This document shows, piece by piece, positions 1 through 5,017 of a stretch of DNA of 5,419 nucleotides; position 1 is the first letter of the stretch; every line of letters starts with the position of its first letter. The notes below the pieces were generated by a model that had not been told where the DNA came from, made no database searches, and saw nothing but the letters and a program-made list of their open reading frames with translations. Location: the NCBI RefSeq assembly GCF_946187255.1, contig NZ_CAMHRZ010000238.1, positions 1 through 5,419 on the forward strand, written 5' to 3'. The stretch comes from an uncultured Ruminococcus sp. (GTDB taxonomy: Bacteria > Bacillota > Clostridia > Oscillospirales > Ruminococcaceae). Position numbers and translations under genes: made by a program.

Positions 1-352
1 GGTGATAGTCGATGCCCTTGCCTGCTGGGAACTGGAACATCTTGGCAGGACGATACAGCTTTGCGACACCGGGATATCCCCCGGCAGCGGCGTGGAAAAT
101 TCCCGCAGTGAGATATCCGAAAATACTCTGGGAGTGCGGTGCATAGCCATTGGCGTGCCGCTGGTGGTGGAGCTTGCATCCGCAGCGGAGATGATATTCC
201 ACTCCCCCGCCCCCGAAGGCTGCGAACGCATGACCGTCACTCCCGGCAGTATAGACGCACTGGTGTCATCCGCCGCGGGATATATCTCCGACGGCATAAA
301 TCTTGCCTTCCAGAAAGGTCTCACCGCCGAAGAACTCAGGAGCCTTATATAA
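1..352 (+). CDS. gpr: Germination protease Gpr, C-terminal part (5' end outside window)
   Basis: Partial gene read from base 2 to the TAA at 350-352, giving 116 residues with no start in the window. The first codon, GTG, falls where the family reads V in its VDALA motif, so it is an internal valine. The order VDALA, then GRTIQLCDTGISPGSG, then ENTLGVRCIAIGVPLVV, then MTVTPGSIDALV and a final INLAF segment matches the C-terminal part of Gpr (peptidase family A25). This aspartic-type endopeptidase starts breakdown of small acid-soluble spore proteins during germination. The Asp of DTGISPGSG (residue 22 of the fragment) is probably the second catalytic aspartate described for Bacillus Gpr; the first lies upstream of the window. 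The gene converges on the cellobiose phosphorylase operon. No U-tract follows the downstream hairpin on this strand, so its own terminator is unclear. Identification is by remembered family motifs and is strong. Confidence 0.9.
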   Translation, partial: VIVDALACWELEHLGRTIQLCDTGISPGSGVENSRSEISENTLGVRCIAIGVPLVVELASAAEMIFHSPAPEGCERMTVTPGSIDALVSSAAGYISDGINLAFQKGLTAEELRSLI

Positions 353-386
353 AAACAGAGCGGAGGTGCTTAGCACTTCCGCCCTG
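351..386 (-). terminator. Intrinsic terminator of the cellobiose phosphorylase operon
   Basis: Arms at 373-386 and 356-369 form a 14-bp stem with a 3-nt loop (370-372). On the minus-strand RNA the stem has one A-C mismatch and one G-U pair, and UUUUU follows at 355-351. It lies 16 bp beyond the stop of the phosphorylase gene. The U-tract direction shows it serves the minus-strand operon. The same palindrome can fold on the plus strand after gpr, but there the hairpin is followed by A residues, so termination of gpr is doubtful. The U-tract overlaps the gpr stop codon (350-352). Confidence 0.85.
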
Positions 387-402
387 AAAAATATGCTGTT
401 TA

Positions 403-2886
403 TCAGCCCATTACTACCTCAACTTCGTGAGTGGAACCTGCCTCGAATACGGGCATAACGTTGCCATTGATCTTTGTGCCGTCAACAGTAACGGACTTGA
501 TGCCCTTGCAAACGTGGTCGGGGTTCTTAACTGCGATGTTGTAGGTGTTGTCACGGAACTTTCTTGTGATGGTGAAGCCGTCCCATGCCGAAGGAATGGA
601 AGGATCGATCTTCAGACCGTCGAAGTCGGGCTGTACACCCAGAATGTACTGGGATATAGCTACCATATTCCATGCAGCTGTACCTGTCAGCCAGGAGTTC
701 TTGCCCTGACCGAAGTTCTTGCCGGGTCTGCCGATATCGGAACCTGCGTCCTTACCGCCGATCATCTGACCGTATACATAAGGCTCGGTCTTGTGTATAT
801 CCGAAGTCTCCTCGGTAAATGCGGGAGCTATCTCGGAATAGTACTTGAATGCCTGATCGCCCTGACCTGCGTAAGCAGCAGCGCAGATTATCCAAGCATT
901 GTTATGTGTGAAGATACCTGCGTTCTCCTTGTATCCGCCGGGATATGTGGAGATCTCACCGTACTGGATGTAGTACTTTGTGAATGCGGGATTGTTCAGT
1001 ACCAGACCGAACTTGGTGTTGAGTCTCTCATCGATAGCAGCAAGAGTCTTCATGTCAGCACCCTTGTCCTTGCCTATCTCGGACATGATAGCGAAGCCCT
1101 GGGGCTCGATGAAGATCTGACCTTCCTCGCACTCCTTGGAACCCATCTTCTCGCCGTTGGAGTCATAAGCTCTCAGGAACCAGTTGCCGTCCCAAGCGGA
1201 CTCCATAACGTTCTTCTTCATCTTGTCGATCTCAGCCTGTGCAGCAGCAGCCTCATCATCCTTGCCCAGATGCTTGAGTATAGCCACATAGTTAGGACCA
1301 GCGTAGGTGAACAGAGTAGCTACCATTACGGACTCAGCTACCTTTGAATAGCCGCCCTCAGCTGCGAACTTGGGATTGGTATAAGTCTGGAAGCTCTCAC
1401 CGGGAGTATCGGAGAAGCAGGAGAGGTTGATGCAGTCGTTCCAGTCAGCACGCATTGCCAGAGGCAGACCGTGAGGACCGAGATTGTTTACTATATGATA
1501 GAAGGATACCTTCAGGTGATCGAGCATGGGCTGTGCCTTAGACTCGTCGTTATCGTAAGGAACCATCTCATCCAGGATGCCCCAGTCGCCTGTTTCCTTG
1601 ATATAAGCAGCAACGGAAAGTATCATCCACAGCGGGTCATCGGAGAAGTCGCCGCCGATATCGGAGTTGCCCTTCTTGGTAAGGGGCTGATACTGGTGAT
1701 AGCAGCCGCCGTCGGGGAGCTGTGTGGAAGCGATATCGATGATACGCTCTCTTGCTCTGTCAGGGATCTGATGAACAAAGCCCAGTATATCCTGGTTGGA
1801 ATCTCTGAATCCCATACCTCTGCCGATGCCCGACTCAAAGTAGGAAGCCGAACGGGACAGGTTGAATGTTACCATACACTGGTACTGGTTCCAGATATTT
1901 ACCATACGGTCAACCTTAGCTTCGGGAGTATTGACATTGAGGATACCCAGCAGCTTATCCCATGAAGCCTTCAGCTCTGCAAGACCCTCAGCCACCTTTT
2001 CGGGAGTGCTGAACTGCTCGATCATAGCCTTAGCCTTTACCTTATTAATAGTCTTGCCGTCAGCCTCGAACTTCTGATCAACGGGCATCTCAACATAGCC
2101 CAGTATGAATATCAGAGTCTTGCTCTCGCCTGCGCCCAGCTTGATCTCCTTGTAGTGAGAAGCTATGGGCGACCAGCCGTCAGCGAAGGAATCGGTAGCC
2201 TTGCCTGCAAGTACTGCCTCGGGGTTATTGAAGCCGTTGTACAGACCGATGAAGGAATCACGGTCGGTATCATAGCCGTCGATAGTATCATTTACGGAGT
2301 AGAATGCGTAGTGATCGCGTCTGTCTCTGTATTCGGTCTTGTGATAGATAACAGAGCCGTCTACCTCTACACGGCCTGTAGAGAAGTTTCTCTGGAAGTT
2401 GGTGCAGTCATCCTGTGCATCCCACAGACACCACTCTGCGAAGGAGAACAGCTTGAATGTTTTTTCTGCGCCCGACTTGTTGGTAAGAACTACCTGCTGT
2501 ACCTCACCGTTGTAGTTGTTAGGTACGAAGAAAGTAACCTCAGCCTCCAGACCGTTCTTTTCACCCTTGATGACAGTATATCCCATACCGTGACGGCAGG
2601 AATATGCATCGAGTTCGGTCTTCACAGGGGACCAGCCGGGGTTCCATACTGTGCCGTTATCGTTGATATAGAAGTATCTTCCGCCCATATCTATCGGCAC
2701 GTTATTATAGCGGTAACGAGTGATCCTTCTCAGCCTTGCATCCTTGTAGAAGCTGTAGCCGCCTGCTGTGTTAGAGATAAGAGAGAAGAACGCCTGAGAG
2801 CCCAGATAGTTTATCCAGGGATAGGGAGTTCTAGGTTCAGTAATGACGTATTCCTTGTTCACGTCGTCGAATGATCCGAATTTCAT
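403..2886 (-). CDS. cbp: Cellobiose phosphorylase (GH94, EC 2.4.1.20)
   Basis: 827 residues, without a signal peptide, so a cytoplasmic enzyme. It splits cellobiose with inorganic phosphate into alpha-D-glucose-1-phosphate and D-glucose. The length fits cellobiose phosphorylases (about 810-830) rather than cellodextrin phosphorylases (nearer 1000). Rough layout: N-terminal beta-sandwich 1-295, helical linker 296-335, (alpha/alpha)6 barrel 336-750, C-terminal beta domain to 827. Visible active-site motifs are GRGMGFRDSNQD (355-366; R356 and D362 bind sugar in characterised homologues), ADWNDC (480-485; D484 is the likely general acid), FTHNNAW (659-665; H661 contacts phosphate) and SWLTGTAAWN (731-740; T734/G735 phosphate site). 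The ATG at 2886 has an AAGGTGG ribosome site 8 nt upstream. The gene ends in tandem in-frame stops, TGA then TAA. It is the last gene of the operon, 70 bp after the lipoprotein gene. The motifs make the family near certain; the cellobiose specificity rests on length and overall resemblance. Confidence 0.95.
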   Translation of the reverse strand: MKFGSFDDVNKEYVITEPRTPYPWINYLGSQAFFSLISNTAGGYSFYKDARLRRITRYRYNNVPIDMGGRYFYINDNGTVWNPGWSPVKTELDAYSCRHGMGYTVIKGEKNGLEAEVTFFVPNNYNGEVQQVVLTNKSGAEKTFKLFSFAEWCLWDAQDDCTNFQRNFSTGRVEVDGSVIYHKTEYRDRRDHYAFYSVNDTIDGYDTDRDSFIGLYNGFNNPEAVLAGKATDSFADGWSPIASHYKEIKLGAGESKTLIFILGYVEMPVDQKFEADGKTINKVKAKAMIEQFSTPEKVAEGLAELKASWDKLLGILNVNTPEAKVDRMVNIWNQYQCMVTFNLSRSASYFESGIGRGMGFRDSNQDILGFVHQIPDRARERIIDIASTQLPDGGCYHQYQPLTKKGNSDIGGDFSDDPLWMILSVAAYIKETGDWGILDEMVPYDNDESKAQPMLDHLKVSFYHIVNNLGPHGLPLAMRADWNDCINLSCFSDTPGESFQTYTNPKFAAEGGYSKVAESVMVATLFTYAGPNYVAILKHLGKDDEAAAAQAEIDKMKKNVMESAWDGNWFLRAYDSNGEKMGSKECEEGQIFIEPQGFAIMSEIGKDKGADMKTLAAIDERLNTKFGLVLNNPAFTKYYIQYGEISTYPGGYKENAGIFTHNNAWIICAAAYAGQGDQAFKYYSEIAPAFTEETSDIHKTEPYVYGQMIGGKDAGSDIGRPGKNFGQGKNSWLTGTAAWNMVAISQYILGVQPDFDGLKIDPSIPSAWDGFTITRKFRDNTYNIAVKNPDHVCKGIKSVTVDGTKINGNVMPVFEAGSTHEVEVVMG

Positions 2887-2894
2887 TGGTTATT

Positions 2895-2901
2895 CCACCT
2901 T
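2895..2901 (-). promoter_or_regulatory. Ribosome binding site of cellobiose phosphorylase
   Basis: Minus-strand AAGGTGG, 8 nt before the ATG at 2886-2884. It is a strong Shine-Dalgarno match and supports this start. It lies inside the shifted open frame described in the findings, whose stop (TAA, 2892-2890) is 3 nt before the ATG. Confidence 0.8.
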
Positions 2902-2956
2902 TCCAAATTTTATATCCAGAGTACCCGTCTTTTCGACAAGTCCTGCAATAGCTTGT

Positions 2957-3751
2957 TTATCCGAGCTTTATCTGCCCGTCCGTCAGCTGTGCTCTCGGGA
3001 ACCTCTGCGAGTATATCCCATCGCTCCAGCTTACATACATGACCTTTCCGTCACGCACTGCGATACTGAAATCCTCCGTATCCGAGGGACAGAGCCTGTT
3101 TTTGACAGTCTCCGTCATTTGTGAGCCGTCACCCATGTGGTGCATACCGTTTCCCGGCTTTTTCTCCAGCTTATCGTACACGCTCTGCGCTATATCATAG
3201 GCAAGAGACGCTCTGCGGTACAGATTGCGGTCAAAGGTGGCACTGCTCCCGATCTCGGAGATATACTCTATCACTGCCTTGCCCTGTGCCGTCACCCGCA
3301 CCATTATCTCGGCATTTACCTTGTTCTGCGGATCTTCCTTCGGTGATACCGTAGCTTTGAGCCTTACTACGGTACTGCTCCCCCGCTGTGTTATCACTGA
3401 GGGTGCAAAATAAACTATATCCGCATCTCCGGGATAATATACATTGAACAGCCTGAATTCCGTGCCGACTGCGCCTGCCCTTTTTGCCACCAGCTCCTCT
3501 GCGCTCTCGCTGTCGCCCTTTGCGAGCCTGTCCAGCCATTCGGCAAAGATCGCTTTTGCGGTATCCTCGGGAGTATCGCCGTCCTTCGCTTCAAATACCA
3601 CATCAGCAGACTCTATATCCTCTGCTATGGTGGTCTCTTCGCTTTCCGAAAACGTTTCAGCATCCAGCTGCTGACCTGCCCCGTCCCACTCGCAGCCTCC
3701 CAGCATCATAACCGCCAGGAGCACCGCTGTGAATATGCGGGGTCTTGTCAC
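2957..3751 (-). CDS. Lipoprotein of unknown function, middle gene of the operon
   Basis: 264 residues from the GTG at 3751. A short basic n-region (MTRPR), a hydrophobic stretch (6-16) and the lipobox LGGC with Cys20 indicate a lipoprotein anchored outside the cytoplasmic membrane. An acidic Ser/Glu/Thr-rich linker follows (29-58). Residues 60-168 look like one alpha+beta domain: a helix at TAKAIFAEWLDRLAKGDSES, then strand-rich sequence, weakly reminiscent of NTF2-like or DUF4878-type lipoprotein domains. Residues 172-264 (NLYRRASLAYDIAQSVYDKL, later VRDGKVMYVSWSDG) recall the globular part of ruminococcal pilin-like proteins; both resemblances are weak. An ATG at 3775 would add 8 residues, but I prefer GTG because its GTGA overlap with the epimerase stop gives translational coupling and a normal signal peptide. 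A modest AGAGG lies upstream of the GTG. I do not recognise a function. Its place between two cytoplasmic sugar enzymes is unexpected. Confidence 0.8.
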   Translation of the reverse strand: MTRPRIFTAVLLAVMMLGGCEWDGAGQQLDAETFSESEETTIAEDIESADVVFEAKDGDTPEDTAKAIFAEWLDRLAKGDSESAEELVAKRAGAVGTEFRLFNVYYPGDADIVYFAPSVITQRGSSTVVRLKATVSPKEDPQNKVNAEIMVRVTAQGKAVIEYISEIGSSATFDRNLYRRASLAYDIAQSVYDKLEKKPGNGMHHMGDGSQMTETVKNRLCPSDTEDFSIAVRDGKVMYVSWSDGIYSQRFPRAQLTDGQIKLG

Positions 3752-4752
3752 TCGGTATAGAACCTCTGCCAGCATTTAAAGGTCTCGCCCTTTTTAAGCT
3801 CGCGGTAGCCTGTGACCTCATCATCAAGTGCCAGGTTAGGCGCATTGATCATGGCAGTCATGGGCTCGGGGCAGAAATACCCCTTATCTCCGCCGTCGTT
3901 CCACATATTCCAGAACCTGAATTCCTTCGAGACTTCGTTGAGCAGCACATGACCGCTCTTTATATCGGTGATGATGACACCGTTGAAGGGCTTGCCCTTG
4001 TAGGTATTCATCACTGCGGTATACATATCGTTATCCAGCTGCTGTCCCACAGGCACCTTCTGCCCGTTGCCGTACTCCTTGTCCCAGTCAGCCAGCGGAA
4101 GCAGTCTCTCGGTGGGCAGACATCTCCTGTTAAGCTCGCACTTTTCGCCCACAGGCACGCAAAGCCTCATATCGGCTTCATTTCCGCCGTCCTTCAGCGG
4201 TGCGTTGAAGCAGGTGTGTGTGCATATCGATACAGGCAGCGCCTTATCTGCATTGGAGGTGATGTATATCTCCTGAGTGAGCCCGTCCTTAGACAGCGTA
4301 AACGTATAAGATATCTTGAAGGGCAGGGGGAAATGCTCAAACATCTCGTCCTTTTCATCATACACATAGGAGGTTATCAGCACGCATTTGCCGTTGGCTT
4401 CCGAGAAGCACTCCACCTCATGGGCACGCTTGTGTACCCAGCCGTGTATAAAATTATCGAACAGCGGCTCATTTATCGGCAGCTGATACTCAGCGTCTGA
4501 GGTCTTCAAAACGCCCTTATCAAAGCGGTTTGGCAGATAAAGCGTGGGCAGGCCCCATATCTCACGCTGTGACTCGATAGTCTTCATTGCGACGAATTTG
4601 CGGAACTTGAATATCTCCAGATCATTCTTATCGTCCCTCATTCTCAGCACTGCCGAACCGACGGACGGCGCGATGATCGCGGTATACTTATCCGACTGCA
4701 TTTTCACACATTCGGTACCCTTGAACATATAATTCAAGTCTATCTTATTCAC
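3748..4752 (-). CDS. Aldose 1-epimerase family protein (galactose mutarotase-like)
   Basis: 334 residues, no signal peptide, and close to the usual 300-350 of the family. Characterised members interconvert alpha and beta anomers of hexoses. Visible motifs are GLPTLYLPNRF (67-77, early sugar-site loop with NR), NFIHG (100-104, with H103), CTHTCFNAP (177-185, with H179 where the family has HxYFN) and FCPEPMT (293-299, with E296). By analogy with Lactococcus GalM, H103, H179 and E296 would be the substrate His, catalytic His and catalytic Glu. The Tyr of HxYFN is Cys here. The protein has ten cysteines. The start is GTG at 4752 with AAAGGA 10 nt upstream; the first ATG is eight codons later and has no comparable site. 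It is the first gene of the operon, so its likely substrate is glucose or cellobiose. A role on another sugar, or as a glucose-6-phosphate epimerase-like protein, cannot be excluded. Confidence 0.88.
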   Translation of the reverse strand: MNKIDLNYMFKGTECVKMQSDKYTAIIAPSVGSAVLRMRDDKNDLEIFKFRKFVAMKTIESQREIWGLPTLYLPNRFDKGVLKTSDAEYQLPINEPLFDNFIHGWVHKRAHEVECFSEANGKCVLITSYVYDEKDEMFEHFPLPFKISYTFTLSKDGLTQEIYITSNADKALPVSICTHTCFNAPLKDGGNEADMRLCVPVGEKCELNRRCLPTERLLPLADWDKEYGNGQKVPVGQQLDNDMYTAVMNTYKGKPFNGVIITDIKSGHVLLNEVSKEFRFWNMWNDGGDKGYFCPEPMTAMINAPNLALDDEVTGYRELKKGETFKCWQRFYTE

Positions 4753-4762
4753 TTTACGTTCT

Positions 4763-4768
4763 TCCTTT
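4763..4768 (-). promoter_or_regulatory. Ribosome binding site deciding the GTG start of the epimerase
   Basis: Minus-strand AAAGGA, 10 nt before the GTG at 4752-4750. No better site precedes the in-frame ATG at codon 9, and the GTG start adds residues that fit the family's first strand, so the GTG is chosen. Confidence 0.65.
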
Positions 4769-4786
4769 CAACTTTATATACGTTTC

Positions 4787-4815
4787 ATTATATCATATCC
4801 TCACTGATTATTCAA
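4787..4815 (-). promoter_or_regulatory. Sigma-A type promoter of the epimerase-lipoprotein-cbp operon
   Basis: Minus-strand -35 TTGAAT (4815-4810, four of six consensus bases), a 17-bp spacer, and a perfect -10 TATAAT (4792-4787) preceded by TGA, giving an extended TGnTATAAT element. The predicted start near 4780 leaves a leader of about 28 nt before the GTG at 4752. It is the best promoter match on this strand in the intergenic region. No convincing second promoter is seen inside the operon. Confidence 0.8.
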
Positions 4816-4871
4816 GGGCTTTTCGGATTTTCGCACATTTAGATAAAATCATTCGGCACCTTTTGAACATT

Positions 4872-4893
4872 TTAACGATAACGTTTTCGTTAA
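4872..4893. promoter_or_regulatory. LacI-family-like operator palindrome between divergent promoters
   Basis: An 11-bp half TTAACGATAAC (4872-4882) is followed directly by its near-complement GTTTTCGTTAA (4883-4893). Ten of eleven pairs match around a central CG. A long palindrome centred on CG is typical of LacI-family operators, which often control carbohydrate genes. It matches the CcpA cre consensus only partly (about three mismatches), so a dedicated sugar regulator is more likely than CcpA. Its centre lies about 102 bp upstream of the predicted minus-strand start and about 90 bp upstream of the plus-strand start. That fits an activator or looping site better than simple promoter occlusion. 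The regulator gene is not in the window. Confidence 0.6.
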
Positions 4894-4937
4894 GCTGTTG
4901 CGCAGGCTTTGCGGGTGCTGTGATAGTGAAAAAATGC

Positions 4938-4966
4938 TTGACAAAAAGCCCTTCGGGTTGTATAAT
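4938..4966 (+). promoter_or_regulatory. Consensus sigma-A promoter of the LRR protein gene
   Basis: TTGACA (4938-4943), a 17-bp spacer and TATAAT (4961-4966) form a perfect consensus promoter. The predicted start near 4973 leaves a leader of about 45 nt before the ATG at 5018. The A-rich run just upstream (4930-4934) is too short to call an UP element. Confidence 0.88.
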
Positions 4967-5003
4967 ATTACAATAGTTAACAAACTGTGTCCCGAAATAT
5001 TTC

Positions 5004-5009
5004 AGGAGG
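5004..5009 (+). promoter_or_regulatory. Ribosome binding site of the LRR protein gene
   Basis: Perfect AGGAGG, 8 nt before the ATG at 5018-5020. It fixes the start of the gene and, with the consensus promoter, predicts strong expression when not repressed. Confidence 0.9.
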
Positions 5010-5017
5010 TAAAAAAC

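Noticed and set aside
427..2874. Long plus-strand open frames (427-1347, 1471-1965, 2155-2874) opposite cellobiose phosphorylase
   Set aside because: They mirror a gene with clear catalytic motifs, have no ribosome sites and encode no recognisable protein. Their length comes from codon bias in the phosphorylase gene, which rarely uses codons whose complement is a stop.
2896..2940. Possible internal promoter before cellobiose phosphorylase (TTGTCG with TATAAA on the minus strand)
   Set aside because: The spacer is 19 bp, the -35 is weak, and the predicted start would fall on or within the ribosome binding site.
3231..3603. Arg/Gly-rich minus-strand frames inside the lipoprotein gene
   Set aside because: These are alternative frames of the lipoprotein gene with low-complexity composition and no start signals.
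3745..4500. 251-codon plus-strand open frame opposite the epimerase gene
   Set aside because: It is antisense to a well-supported gene, has no ribosome site or family resemblance, and is a composition shadow.
4826..4850. Inverted repeat GATTTT ... AAAATC upstream of the operon promoter
   Set aside because: Six-base arms of A/T-rich sequence with a 13-bp spacer are expected by chance in AT-rich intergenic DNA.
4947..4959. Small hairpin AGCCC-TTC-GGGTT in the spacer of the LRR gene promoter
   Set aside because: It is only five pairs including a G-T, lies upstream of the transcript start so is not an RNA element, and is as likely to be chance as an operator.
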